Assembly: GCA_035318745.1 (NCBI GenBank)
Contig: DATHEA010000021.1
Location: forward strand, 124,001-188,000
Direction of reading: 5' to 3'
Source: VRUE01 sp035318745
Lineage (GTDB): Bacteria > Actinomycetota > Thermoleophilia > Solirubrobacterales > 70-9
DNA length: 64,000 bases
Shown here: piece by piece, positions 26,030-34,532 of the stretch
How positions within the stretch are numbered: position 1 is the first letter of the stretch
Layout: the number at the start of each line of letters is the position of its first letter
Program-made: the position numbers and the translations under genes
The notes under the pieces: model-generated
The model's database searches: none
Told to the model about the DNA's origin: nothing
What the model saw: the letters and a program-made list of their open reading frames with translations, nothing else

Positions 26030-26044
26030 CCCAAACCGCCGCGA

Positions 26045-26527
26045 CTAAGGCTGCTCGTCCAGCTCGGCGACCGGCTGCTCTTCGTCACGGCCGGCGAGCC
26101 GGTCGCGGCCGCGCTGCACGGCCGCGAGGAACTTCTGAAGATTGACCTCGAGCGTGTTGAGGATCTCGTCGGCGTAGTCCTCCGCGCCGAGACGGATCTC
26201 ACGCTCTCTCGTGCGTGCGTCCTCGACGATCTCGTCGGCGGCCCGCTCGGCCTGCTTGGTGACCTCCTCGTCGGAGATCAGGCGGGCCTGCTGCTCGCGC
26301 GCCTCGCGTACGATCCGCTCCGCCTCGCGTTTGGCCTCGGCGAGCATCTCCTGGCGCTCCTTGACGATCCAGCGCGCCTGCTTGATCTCCTCGGGGATCG
26401 TCGCGCGCATCTGGTCGAGGAGGTCGTAGATCTCCTCGCGGTCCACGCGGACCTGATCCGTGAGGGGCACGGGTCGGGCGTTGTGGACGACATCGTCCAG
26501 CTTGTCTATGAGAACGAGAACGTCCAT
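26045..26527 (-). CDS. Coiled-coil DivIVA-like hypothetical protein
   Basis: 160 residues, strongly charged, mostly helical (EEIKQARWIVKERQEMLAEAKREAERIVREAREQ and following): one long coiled coil with a short N-terminal MDVLVLIDKLDDVVHNA segment. A related small coiled-coil gene is commonly found between coaD and yceD/rpmF in actinobacteria. A role in envelope or division scaffolding is possible by resemblance only. The C-terminal tail is acidic. Confidence 0.75.
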   Translation of the reverse strand: MDVLVLIDKLDDVVHNARPVPLTDQVRVDREEIYDLLDQMRATIPEEIKQARWIVKERQEMLAEAKREAERIVREAREQQARLISDEEVTKQAERAADEIVEDARTREREIRLGAEDYADEILNTLEVNLQKFLAAVQRGRDRLAGRDEEQPVAELDEQP

Positions 26528-26570
26528 CAGCAGTGCGTAAGCCTACGTGTCAGAGGCACTTTCGGTGAAG

Positions 26571-26592
26571 AAGCCGTGATTTCCTCGGCTTT
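26571..26592. terminator. Weak bidirectional terminator-like hairpin
   Basis: AAGCCG at 26571-26576 pairs with CGGCTT at 26586-26591 across a 9-nt loop, flanked by short T runs on both strands. It lies 40 nt after the coaD stop on the minus strand, in a 105-nt gap that also has AT-rich stretches and could carry a promoter for the coiled-coil gene. Confidence 0.45.
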
Positions 26593-26632
26593 TTGCAAAC
26601 TCTCGCCCACAAGGCGACAGGTTGTCAAAAGC

Positions 26633-27133
26633 CTACCTCTCGCCCAGGCGGTCTGCCATCGCGGCTGCCACCGGTGTTGGAACGAGGTCGGAAACGTCGC
26701 CGCCGAAGGTCGCCATTTCCTTGACCCCGGTCGAGGAAAGGAAGCTGTACTGGGGCGAGGCGATCATGTAGATGCTCTCGATCCCGGGGTCGAGCTTGCG
26801 GTTGAGCTGCGCCATCTCGAACTCGTACTCGAAGTCGGAGATCGCCCGCAATCCCTTGACGATCGCCCGCGCCCCCGATTCGCGCGCGAACTCGACCAGC
26901 AGGTTGGAGAAGATCCGCGCCTCGACATTGGCGAGGTCGGCGGTCGCCTCTTCGATCAGGGCCATTCGCTCCTCGGCGGTGAAGAGCGTCTTGTCCTTGC
27001 GCATCGGGTTGTTGACGATGCCGACGACGACCCGCTCGAACACCTCGGAGCTGCGGGTGATGATGTCGATGTGCCCGTTGGTGACCGGGTCGTAGCTGCC
27101 GGGACAGACGACGGTGCCGTCGCGCTCTGCCAT
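26633..27133 (-). CDS. coaD: Phosphopantetheine adenylyltransferase
   Basis: 166 residues with the nucleotidyltransferase motif PGSYDPVTNGHIDIITR (T/HxGH) at the N-terminus and the ISSTGVKEMATFGGDVS-like C-terminal segment (here FLSSTGVKEMA). It makes dephospho-CoA in coenzyme A synthesis. Its ATG overlaps the rsmD stop by one base, the widespread rsmD-coaD arrangement. Confidence 0.96.
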   Translation of the reverse strand: MAERDGTVVCPGSYDPVTNGHIDIITRSSEVFERVVVGIVNNPMRKDKTLFTAEERMALIEEATADLANVEARIFSNLLVEFARESGARAIVKGLRAISDFEYEFEMAQLNRKLDPGIESIYMIASPQYSFLSSTGVKEMATFGGDVSDLVPTPVAAAMADRLGER

Positions 27134-27675
27134 CAGCTCGGTTCTCCGTAGAAGGAAACGTCGGCGGCGCCGTAGCGGCGCTGGCGCAGCGTCTCGAGCG
27201 AGTCGAGCCGCAACGGACGCCGTGCGCCGCTCTCGACGACAGCCCGTCCGTCGTCGGCGAGCAGCCGCGGAAGATGTGTATTCAGTTCCTGCCCCACGCG
27301 ATCGGCAAGTTTATAGGGGGCGTCGACGAAGACGAGATCGAAGCGGACTGCATCCCGTTCGGCGGCGGCGCTCGCCAGCCAGCGCTGGACGTCGCCGCGC
27401 ACCAGCTCGGCGCGCTCGCCGAGGCCGAGCCGCTCGACGTTGCCCAGCGCCGGTCGCGTGTCGCGGTCGACGAGGACGGCGTCGGCGGCCCCGCGCGAGA
27501 GCGCCTCGATGGCGAGCGCCCCGGTGCCGCAGTAGAGGTCGAGGACGCGTGTGCCGGTCACATCCCCTAGCGCCGAGAAGACTGCCTCGCGGACCCGGTC
27601 CGAGGTCGGGCGCACCTTCCAGCCGCGCGGCGCGAACAGGCGCTGCCCCTTCAGCTCTCCGGCAATGACCCTCAT
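27133..27675 (-). CDS. rsmD: 16S rRNA (guanine966-N2)-methyltransferase RsmD
   Basis: 180 residues from ATG 27675 (MRVIAGELKGQRLFAPRG), the family start; the 20 codons upstream are rejected. Motifs: VRPTSDRVREAVFSAL, SAM-binding VLDLYCGTGALAIEALSRGA, and catalytic FVDAPY (canonical DPPY). It methylates G966 of 16S rRNA. Located between recG and coaD. Confidence 0.93.
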   Translation of the reverse strand: MRVIAGELKGQRLFAPRGWKVRPTSDRVREAVFSALGDVTGTRVLDLYCGTGALAIEALSRGAADAVLVDRDTRPALGNVERLGLGERAELVRGDVQRWLASAAAERDAVRFDLVFVDAPYKLADRVGQELNTHLPRLLADDGRAVVESGARRPLRLDSLETLRQRRYGAADVSFYGEPS

Positions 27676-27682
27676 ACCGTCA

Positions 27683-29911
27683 TCAGAGCGGAATCGGGTC
27701 CGAGGCGCCGGCGCCGAAGCGGCGGTGGGCAGCATCTAGCAACGGCCCCAGCTCGGGAACATCGAGCGAACCGTGGTCTCGCAACAGGGTCAGAACCTCG
27801 TCGCGAGCGGCCGCGAGAAGTGCCGTTTCCTCCGGCAGCTCGGCGACGGCAAAGCGCGGCAGGCCGCTCTGGCGGGTGCCCAGCACCTCGCCCTCGCCGC
27901 GCAGCGTCAGGTCGACCTCGGCGAGCTTGAAGCCATCGCGCTCGCGCGCAACCGCCTTCAAGCGCCGCCTTGCCATCCCACCAGCGTCTTCTGGGAAGAG
28001 CAGGCAGAGGGAGCTGTGCGCACTCCGGCCAACGCGCCCGCGCAGCTGGTGCAGCTGGGAGACCCCGTAGCGCTCCGCCCCCTCGATCACCATCACCGTC
28101 GCGTTGGGCACGTCGATGCCGACCTCGATCACAGTGGTCGCAACCAGCACGTCGGTGAGCCCCGAAGCGAACGCCTCCATCGCCGCCGCCTTGCGTGCCG
28201 AGGGCATCTGACCGTGGATGACGCCGACCGAGAAGCCCGCCAGCTCCTCGACCTTCAACCGGGCGGCCTCTTTCTCCGCGGCCTTCCCCTGCATTTTCTC
28301 CGACTCCTCGACCAGAGGGCAGACGACAAACGCCTGCCGACCCTCCCTCAGCTCGGCGCGGAGGAACTCATAAGCAGCGGGACGGTCGTCCTCGTCGACG
28401 ACACGCGTCTCGACCGGCAGACGCCCCGCGGGAAGCTGGTGCAGCGCGGTCGTATCGAGGTCGCCATACGCGGTCAGCGAGAGCGTCCGCGGGATCGGCG
28501 TCGCGGTCATGTGGAGGACGTGCGGCGCCATCCCCTCCACCCCCTTCGAGTCAAGCGCTCGTCGCTGCTCGACCCCGAAGCGATGCTGCTCGTCAACCAC
28601 GCAAAGACCGAGGCGGGCGAACTCGACATCCGGCTCGATCAGCGCATGGGTGCCCACCACCAGGCCGAGCTCGCCGGTAGAGAGGCGGTCGAGAGCTTCC
28701 TTGCGCCGGGCCGCAGGAGTGGCTCCGGTCAGCAGCGCAAATGGAGTGGCCTCTTCCGCCAGCAGCTTCCCCAAGGTGACCGCGTGCTGCTCGGCAAGCG
28801 TCTCGGTAGGCGCCATCAGCACAGCCTGGAACCCGGCTTCCAGCGCCCGTAACATCGAGTAGAGCGCGACCACAGTCTTCCCCGACCCAACCTCCCCCAT
28901 CAACAGCCGCTGCATCGGCTCCCCAGAGTCCAGATCCGAGTCGATCTCCTCGAACGCCTTCAGCTGATCGCGAGTCGGCTCGAAAGGCAACGACTCGATC
29001 CACCGCCCCACCGCCTCACCGGGTTTCCCCAACCTCGGCGCAGGCCGTGACTTCCTCCGACTCCGCTTCCGAGTGGCGAGGATGGCCTGGTAGAGAAAAA
29101 GCTCTTCAAACGCCAGTCGCTCCCGAGCCCACTCAACGTCATCGGGGTCCTCCGGGAAATGAACAGTCTTGATCGCATCAGCAGCTCCTGCGAGTCCTCG
29201 ACGCACCCGCATCTCGGCCGGTAACGCCTCGAGCACATTCCCAACCCACGGAATCGCCTGCTCCACCCACTGCCGGATCCGCTGAGCTTTCAACTGCTCA
29301 GTCGCAGGATGTACTGGAACCAGCTTCTGCGCCTCTTCCGCGGGTGGCGGAGGGGAAGGGGGGGTTCGGACGGGTGGGTCCGCTAACCCCCCCTTCCCCT
29401 CCGCCAGGACCCGCGGCTGAGAGTCCACGAACTCATATTCCGACACCCTGAAACCACGTTTGTCCCTAGACCCAGTCAGCAGCAACCCAGTGCCAGCGAG
29501 CATCTTCTGCGCCAACCAAGGCTGGTTGAACCAGGTTGCCCGAACCGAGCCAGAGTCATCCCCCACTTTGACCGTAAGGATGCTGAGGCCCCGTTTACGG
29601 AACGGACGAGACGCATCGGCCAGCACTTCGACGCGAATCGTCGCCTGCACCTTCGGCTCCAGGCTGACCACGGGGACAACGGTCCGGTCCCGGTGACTGT
29701 GGGGAAAGCGCAGCAGCAGATCGCCGACAGTCCCGATGCCCGCTTCCGCCGCAGCGTCCGCCAGTTTGGGTCCGACCCCCTCCAGTGCCTCCAGCGAGAT
29801 ATCGAGCACGCTCGGCCGGGGCCAGTGAACGGGCGCGTCGAGCAGTTGCGCCCCGGTCAGCTCCGTAGCGCCGGCAAAAGAGCGGGCTACTGCGCGGCGA
29901 GCAGCCACCAC
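27683..29911 (-). CDS. recG: ATP-dependent DNA helicase RecG
   Basis: 742 residues. N-terminal wedge/OB domain, then helicase motifs: Walker A LLMGEVGSGKTVVA, motif II VVDEQHRFGV, motif III MTATPIPRT, and VATTVIEVGIDVPNA with QLRGRVGRS. RecG reverses stalled forks. The start is GTG 29911, overlapping the fakA end by 25 nt; GTG 29809 is an alternative. Residues about 166-191, in the linker between wedge and helicase domains, are encoded by an inserted palindrome and read as a Pro-rich stretch (TPPSPPPPAEE). Confidence 0.95.
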   Translation of the reverse strand: MVAARRAVARSFAGATELTGAQLLDAPVHWPRPSVLDISLEALEGVGPKLADAAAEAGIGTVGDLLLRFPHSHRDRTVVPVVSLEPKVQATIRVEVLADASRPFRKRGLSILTVKVGDDSGSVRATWFNQPWLAQKMLAGTGLLLTGSRDKRGFRVSEYEFVDSQPRVLAEGKGGLADPPVRTPPSPPPPAEEAQKLVPVHPATEQLKAQRIRQWVEQAIPWVGNVLEALPAEMRVRRGLAGAADAIKTVHFPEDPDDVEWARERLAFEELFLYQAILATRKRSRRKSRPAPRLGKPGEAVGRWIESLPFEPTRDQLKAFEEIDSDLDSGEPMQRLLMGEVGSGKTVVALYSMLRALEAGFQAVLMAPTETLAEQHAVTLGKLLAEEATPFALLTGATPAARRKEALDRLSTGELGLVVGTHALIEPDVEFARLGLCVVDEQHRFGVEQRRALDSKGVEGMAPHVLHMTATPIPRTLSLTAYGDLDTTALHQLPAGRLPVETRVVDEDDRPAAYEFLRAELREGRQAFVVCPLVEESEKMQGKAAEKEAARLKVEELAGFSVGVIHGQMPSARKAAAMEAFASGLTDVLVATTVIEVGIDVPNATVMVIEGAERYGVSQLHQLRGRVGRSAHSSLCLLFPEDAGGMARRRLKAVARERDGFKLAEVDLTLRGEGEVLGTRQSGLPRFAVAELPEETALLAAARDEVLTLLRDHGSLDVPELGPLLDAAHRRFGAGASDPIPL
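29339..29415 (-). repeat. In-frame palindromic element family E, copy 1 (inside recG)
   Basis: Perfect 21-bp arms 29346-29366/29385-29405 around an 18-nt loop that itself holds CGGAC/GTCCG. Outside, CGCGGGT (29339-29345) pairs with ACCCGCG (29409-29415). Read on the minus strand it matches the ribD palindrome nearly base for base in the arms. It lies in frame in recG and encodes a linker. Net effect is an added low-complexity segment without loss of any helicase motif. Confidence 0.8.
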
Positions 29912-31539
29912 CAGCTCGGCTGACCCCCCTCGTGGGTCTCGACCTCGACCCCGGCCGGGACATGGGTGTCGATCTCCTCCCGCGGGATCGGCGCGTCCTT
30001 ACCGGCGAGGATCGTGACGATTTCGGCGCCCTCGGCCAGGCGCTCCAACGTGGTTGCGAGGGTTGAGCCGGCGCCGCCCCAGGCGACGATCTCCTCGCCG
30101 ACGAAGCCAACCGCGTCACCCATGCGGAAACGCCCCTGCGCATCGTCGCGAGCAGCCGGCGCGACGCCCCCGGCCACGATCCCGTCAAGGGCCGCCGCGA
30201 GTCGCTCGGCGTTTTCCTCAGCGGAGCCTCCGGGGTCGAGTTCGACCAGAGCCAGCAGACCTGCCTGCTGCGAGGTCGCAGCGACGACCCGCGCCGGCTT
30301 CTCCGACAGCTCGCAGGCACGCTCGGCAGCCATGATCACGTTCGAGGAGCCGGGCAGGACCAGTACCTCCTCGGCCGGTACCTCGTGGATCCCGGCAAGC
30401 AGCTCGTAGGTGGACGGGTTGAGGGTCTCGCCACCAGGCACGACGTGCGCGCCCAGCTCGGCGAAGAGCCGCTCGAGGCCGTCGCCGGCCGCTACCGCAA
30501 GGGCCCCCGTGCGGCCGCCTCCCAGCCGCGCTCGGCGCTCGGCGATCTGCTCGCGCATATCGGCGACGTCGAGGTTGGTGACCTGGCCGGTGCCCTCGAA
30601 CAGCGCCACGGCGGCTTCGGGCTCGTCGGTGTGGACGTGGACCTTGAGCGTCACCTCGTCGCCGACGACGAGCACCGAGTCGCCCAGTCCCTCCAGGCGG
30701 GGCAGGAAGTCGCGTGCGGCAAGGCCGGCGCCGGAGACGATGAAGTTGGTGCAGTAGCGGTAACGGCTGTCCTCATGATGGGGACGGCTGAGTGGCGGCG
30801 TGTCGTGGTGTGAGATCTCCGGCGCCTCGCCGCCGTCGCCACGCAGGCCGGCGACCACTCCGGCGAGGATCAGCACCAGGCCATAGCCACCGGCGTCGAC
30901 GACGCCCGACTCGCGCAGCACCTCGAGCTGCTCCGGGGTTCGCTCGACCGCCCGCTGGCCGTCGGCGATCGCCTGCTCGAGAACCTCGGCGAGGACAGCG
31001 TCCTGCTGCTCGTCGCTGACGCCCTGGTCGAGACGCTGCTTCTCCGCCTCGAGGTGGGCGAGCTGGCGGGCGATCGAGTGCGCCATCTCGCGGAAGACGG
31101 TCAGCATCGTCCCCTCGGCCGGGTCGCGGACCGAGGCGTAGGCGGCGTCGGCCGCGCTGGCGAAGGCCGATGCGACGAGCACCGGGTCGACCAGCTCACC
31201 GGGCCGGCTGGCAAGCTCCTCGGCAGCTCCGCGGACGATCTGGCTGAGAATCACGCCCGAGTTGCCCCGCGCCCCCATCAACGCCGCGCGGGCCAGTGCC
31301 TGGACGAGCTCCGTACGGCCGACCTCGTCGACCTCGAGACCGTCGAGACGGTCGAGCTCCTCCATCACGGCGCGCATCGTCATCGCCATGTTGTCGCCGG
31401 TGTCGCCGTCGGCCACCGGGAACACGTTGAGGTCATTGACCTCCTGGCGGCGCTCCTCCAGATGGGCGTAGGCGGACGTGACGACGCGCCGGAAGCGCGC
31501 GATCGAGGGATCGGGCATCGGTCGAAATCTAGCTGCCAT
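29887..31539 (-). CDS. fakA: DhaL/YloV-type fatty acid kinase-like protein (FakA family)
   Basis: 550 residues. The N-terminal DhaL nucleotide-binding domain has FPVADGDTGDNMAMT and MGARGNSGVILSQI; the middle has the DAGGYGL segment; the C-terminal DegV-like part has LPGSSNVIMAAERA. Characterised FakA proteins phosphorylate FakB-bound fatty acids. No fakB is in the window. In many bacteria rpmB, an Asp23-like gene, this gene and recG are clustered; here an MMPL transporter separates it from rpmB. ATG 31518 is an alternative start. Confidence 0.87.
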   Translation of the reverse strand: MAARFRPMPDPSIARFRRVVTSAYAHLEERRQEVNDLNVFPVADGDTGDNMAMTMRAVMEELDRLDGLEVDEVGRTELVQALARAALMGARGNSGVILSQIVRGAAEELASRPGELVDPVLVASAFASAADAAYASVRDPAEGTMLTVFREMAHSIARQLAHLEAEKQRLDQGVSDEQQDAVLAEVLEQAIADGQRAVERTPEQLEVLRESGVVDAGGYGLVLILAGVVAGLRGDGGEAPEISHHDTPPLSRPHHEDSRYRYCTNFIVSGAGLAARDFLPRLEGLGDSVLVVGDEVTLKVHVHTDEPEAAVALFEGTGQVTNLDVADMREQIAERRARLGGGRTGALAVAAGDGLERLFAELGAHVVPGGETLNPSTYELLAGIHEVPAEEVLVLPGSSNVIMAAERACELSEKPARVVAATSQQAGLLALVELDPGGSAEENAERLAAALDGIVAGGVAPAARDDAQGRFRMGDAVGFVGEEIVAWGGAGSTLATTLERLAEGAEIVTILAGKDAPIPREEIDTHVPAGVEVETHEGGQPSWWWLLAAQ

Positions 31540-31597
31540 CGCCGGATGCGCCTCTCAGATGAAGCGATCGACCGGGTTCGCTACCGTGCCACGCTCG

Positions 31598-33784
31598 ATG
31601 AGACGCTTCGCCACCTGGACCACCGGACACCGCAAGACCGTAATCCTCGGCTGGATCGCCGCGCTGATCGTGGTCGGGATGATCTCCGGCTCGGTCGGCT
31701 CCGACTTCAGCGAAGAATTCAAGCTGCCGTCTTCCGACTCCCAGGAAGCCTTCGACCTGCTGGAACACAAGTTCCCGCAGCAGTCCGGGGTCACCGCGGA
31801 AATCGTCTACAAAGCGCCAGCCGGGGCCGGCTCAGCAGCGGTGAAGAAGAAGATGGAGAGCGTCTTCGCCGAAGCGGAAAAGCTGCCCCACGTCAGCGAA
31901 GTCGCCAGCCCCTACGCCTCTGGCGGCGGCGCCGCCGCGATCGGCAAGGACGGCGAAGTCGCTTACGCGACGGTCCAGTACGACACCACCACCGACAAGC
32001 TCGAAAAGGACGACATCAAGAAGCTGGTCGCGATCGGGCGGGCGGCCGATAGCAATAGCCTGCAGGTAGAGGTGGGCGGAGCGCCGATCGAGGAAGTCCG
32101 CTCCGAAGAAGAAGGCGACTCCTCTTTCGCGATCGGCCTGCTCGCCGCCGTCGTGATCCTGCTGCTTACCTTCGGCTCGGTGGTGGCGATGGGCCTGCCG
32201 CTGCTCACCGCTCTGTTCGCCCTCGGCGTCGGCCTCAGCATTGTCACCCTCGGCACCCACGTCTTCGACACCGCCGAGTTCGCGCCCCAGCTTGCGGCGA
32301 TGATCGGGCTCGGCGTCGGCATCGACTACGCGCTCTTCATCCTCACCCGCTTCCGCAACGGGCTCGACGAGGGGCTGGAGCCCCGCGACGCGGCGATTGC
32401 AGCCGTCGACACCGCCGGCCGCGCGGTCCTCTTCGCCGCCATCACCGTGATCATCTCGCTGATGGGGATGCTGCTGCTCGGCATCAGCTTCCTCTACGGG
32501 GTGGCGATGGCGGCGGCCATGGCGGTGCTCTTCACGATGATCGCGGCGCTGACCCTGCTGCCGGCGCTGCTGACCATTGCCGGCCGCCGCGTCGACCGGC
32601 TGCGCATTCCCGGCCTTGGAAAGCGCGAGCCGTCCACGGCCGAAGACACGCGCTGGTTCCGCTGGAGCCGGGAGATTCAGCGACGGCCCGTCCTCTCCGC
32701 CGTCCTCTCGGGAGCTCTGCTGCTCGCCCTCTGCATACCGACCCTCTCGCTGCGGCTCGGCTCCAACGACGCCGGCACCGACCCCGCCGGCTCGTCCACG
32801 CGTGAAGCGTACGACCTGCTGGCCGAAGGCTTCGGCCCCGGCTTCAACGGGCCCTTCGCGATGGTCGCGGCGCTGCCGAGCAAGGGCGAAGACGAAGCGC
32901 TCGTCACCCTGCGCAAAACCCTCAAGGACGAAGAAGGGGTGGCAAAAGTCACCTCGATCACGCTCAATCCCGCCGAAAACACGGGCGTGTTCCAGCTCTA
33001 CCCGATGACCTCGCCACAGAGCGCGGACACGACCGCGCTGCTCGACCACATCCGCAACGACGTCCTGCCGCCGATCGAGCAGAAAACCGGCGCCCGGCTC
33101 CACGTCGGCGGCATCACGGCGATCTTCGAGGACTTCGGCGACGCGATCTCCGAAAAGCTGCCGCTCTTCATCGGCGTCGTCGTGCTGCTCTCGGCGCTGC
33201 TGCTGATGATCGTCTTCCGCTCCGTTCTCGTGCCGTTGAAGGCGATGGTGATGAACCTGCTCAGCATCGGCGCCGCCTTCGGCCTGATCGTCGCCGTCTT
33301 CCAGTGGGGCTGGGGTGCGAGCATCATCGGCGTCGACGGGACCGGCCCGATCATCTCGTTCTTCCCGGTCTTCCTCTTCGCGATCGTCTTCGGACTCTCG
33401 ATGGACTACGAGGTCTTCCTGATGTCGCGGATCCACGAGGAGTGGGAGCACAAACACGACGCGACCGCCGCCGTCACCCGTGGCCTCGCCCTGACCGGCC
33501 GCGTGATCACCGCAGCGGCGGCGATCATGGTCACCGTCTTCGCCTCGTTCATGATCGGCGAAGACCGGATCATCAAACTCTTCGGCCTCGGCCTCGCCTC
33601 CGCGGTCTTCATCGACGCAGTGATCATCCGCTCGGTCCTCGTGCCGGCCGTGATGCAGCTGTTCGGCAAGAGCGCCTGGTGGCTGCCAGCATGGCTCGAC
33701 CGAATTCTGCCTCGCCTGCATGTGGAGCCGGCGGAGGGCGATCCAGCGCCGACGGGAGAGCATCCCGTCGTCGAGAGCGCCTAA
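31598..33784 (+). CDS. MMPL/RND-family transporter
   Basis: 728 residues from ATG 31598 (MRRFATWTTGHRKTVILGWI); the earlier frame overlaps the fakA start. Two halves, each with one N-terminal helix, a large extracellular domain and about five more helices, as in MmpL/YdfJ proteins; motifs GLGVGIDYALFILTRFR and FGLSMDYEVFLMSRIHEEW mark the TM4/TM10 Asp-Tyr pairs used for proton coupling. Probably lipid or drug export. It uses GAA codons more than neighbours, a possible sign of a different history. It is divergent from fakA and ends 2 nt before element C. Confidence 0.9.
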   Translation: MRRFATWTTGHRKTVILGWIAALIVVGMISGSVGSDFSEEFKLPSSDSQEAFDLLEHKFPQQSGVTAEIVYKAPAGAGSAAVKKKMESVFAEAEKLPHVSEVASPYASGGGAAAIGKDGEVAYATVQYDTTTDKLEKDDIKKLVAIGRAADSNSLQVEVGGAPIEEVRSEEEGDSSFAIGLLAAVVILLLTFGSVVAMGLPLLTALFALGVGLSIVTLGTHVFDTAEFAPQLAAMIGLGVGIDYALFILTRFRNGLDEGLEPRDAAIAAVDTAGRAVLFAAITVIISLMGMLLLGISFLYGVAMAAAMAVLFTMIAALTLLPALLTIAGRRVDRLRIPGLGKREPSTAEDTRWFRWSREIQRRPVLSAVLSGALLLALCIPTLSLRLGSNDAGTDPAGSSTREAYDLLAEGFGPGFNGPFAMVAALPSKGEDEALVTLRKTLKDEEGVAKVTSITLNPAENTGVFQLYPMTSPQSADTTALLDHIRNDVLPPIEQKTGARLHVGGITAIFEDFGDAISEKLPLFIGVVVLLSALLLMIVFRSVLVPLKAMVMNLLSIGAAFGLIVAVFQWGWGASIIGVDGTGPIISFFPVFLFAIVFGLSMDYEVFLMSRIHEEWEHKHDATAAVTRGLALTGRVITAAAAIMVTVFASFMIGEDRIIKLFGLGLASAVFIDAVIIRSVLVPAVMQLFGKSAWWLPAWLDRILPRLHVEPAEGDPAPTGEHPVVESA

Positions 33785-33786
33785 GG

Positions 33787-33934
33787 GCAAGGGACGGCTG
33801 TCCCCTCCTCGTGAATTGATGTCGCACGCCCTGCGGGCTTAGCGACTGTGTTTGTGCGCGGCTACGCCGCGCAATAGACAGATTGCATATCGCGGCTTCG
33901 CCACATTCCCGATGAGGGGACAGCCGTCCCTTGC
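33787..33934 (+). repeat. Palindromic element family C, copy 1 (MMPL 3' end)
   Basis: Perfect 21-bp arms 33787-33807/33914-33934, continued inward with mismatches. The core (about 33813-33908), read in the direction of the MMPL gene, folds into three hairpins: GTCGC-AC-GCCC-TGC-GGGC-TTA-GCGAC, then GCGCGGC-TAC-GCCGCGC with flanking TGT/ACA, then GCGGC-TTC-GCCAC. It matches copy 2 (opposite strand) at about four of five positions, with compensated changes in stems. Not a recognised RNA family. Confidence 0.85.
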
Positions 33935-33936
33935 TA

Positions 33937-34080
33937 CGTAAGCTCAGCTCTCTTCGTCGAGCGCACGGAAACGGCGCTTAGAGAAAAGCTTCAGCTCTCG
34001 CCACCCGAGCGGAGGTAAGAGTTGAGCTATCGCCAGCGGCGCTTGAAGAAAGGAAGCTTCCGCGAAAAGCTGAGCTTCCG
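33937..34080. repeat. Structured spacer D with internal direct repeats
   Basis: Lies between the two C copies. Outer arms 33937-33949/34068-34080 pair over 13 positions with one mismatch (centre AAGCTCAGCT/AGCTGAGCTT). Inside, a diverged direct repeat is visible: GGCGCTTAGAGAAAAGCTTC (33973-33992) and a 23-nt variant at 34038-34060, each preceded by an AGCTCTC and CGAGCG context. No open frame of note. More AT-rich than the surroundings. Function unknown. Confidence 0.55.
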
Positions 34081-34081
34081 T

Positions 34082-34233
34082 GAGGAGGGAGCTGGTCTTC
34101 CTCTGGGTGAATGTGGCCGAATGCCGCGAAATGCAATCTGATGATCGCGCGGCGAAGCCGCGCTCAAGCATCGGCGCTAAGCCCAAAGGGCGTGCGCCAT
34201 CAATTCACCCAGAGGAAGACCAGCTCCCTCCTC
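34082..34233 (-). repeat. Palindromic element family C, copy 2 (rpmB 3' end)
   Basis: Perfect 31-bp arms 34082-34112/34203-34233, the longest in the window. Read in the direction of rpmB the core folds into the same three hairpins as copy 1: GGCGC-AC-GCCC-TTT-GGGC-TTA-GCGCC, then GCGCGGC-TTC-GCCGCGC flanked by GAT/ATC, then GCGGC-ATTC-GGCCAC. It begins 9 nt after the rpmB stop. Copies 1 and 2 each follow a gene's 3' end in the same sense relative to that gene. Confidence 0.85.
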
Positions 34234-34242
34234 AACCGAGAA

Positions 34243-34434
34243 CTAAGCGGCCTTTGTGACCTTGTTGGCCTTGAGGCAGCGCGTGCAGACATAGGTGCGC
34301 AGCTTGCGGCCCTGCTCTTCGATCCGCACCTTCTGCAGGTTCGGGTCGAAGCGCCGCTTGGTGGCGACCATCGAGTGGCTTCGGGACTGGCCGAATGCCG
34401 GTCCCTTGCCGCAGCTGTGGCATACCTTGGCCAT
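34243..34434 (-). CDS. rpmB: Ribosomal protein bL28, zinc type
   Basis: 63 residues from ATG 34434 (MAKVCHSCGKGPAFGQSRSHS); the four codons upstream are rejected. CHSCG and CTRCL form a zinc ribbon; KRRFDPNLQKVRI is the bL28 core. It is separated from fakA-recG by the MMPL gene and the C-D-C element cluster. Confidence 0.96.
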   Translation of the reverse strand: MAKVCHSCGKGPAFGQSRSHSMVATKRRFDPNLQKVRIEEQGRKLRTYVCTRCLKANKVTKAA

Positions 34435-34446
34435 CGGGTCGTGCAT

Positions 34447-34532
34447 GGTACCTGGATCGTTAGTTAGCTAAGTAGACTAATACCTGGCTTATCGCAATAT
34501 CCAGCTACCGCCGCCTCGAAAGGGGGAGAGGA
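34447..34532. promoter_or_regulatory. Divergent promoter region of rpmB and the toxin-antitoxin pair
   Basis: AT-rich gap between divergent genes. TTAGT and ACTAA flank TTAGCTAA around 34461-34481, a small dyad of the kind bound by antitoxins. TAATAC is a possible -10 on the plus strand. A strong ribosome-binding site AGGGGGAGAGG precedes the antitoxin ATG. The operator idea is inference. Confidence 0.45.

Noticed and set aside
31832..33790. 652-codon frame opposite the MMPL transporter
   Set aside because: Acidic and Arg-rich shadow translation without recognisable domains; MMPL motifs are clear on the plus strand.
33785..34242. tRNA or tmRNA gene in the 450-nt gap
   Set aside because: No TTCGANNC T-loop with matching acceptor stem, and no CCA end; the gap is explained by the C-D-C repeat cluster.
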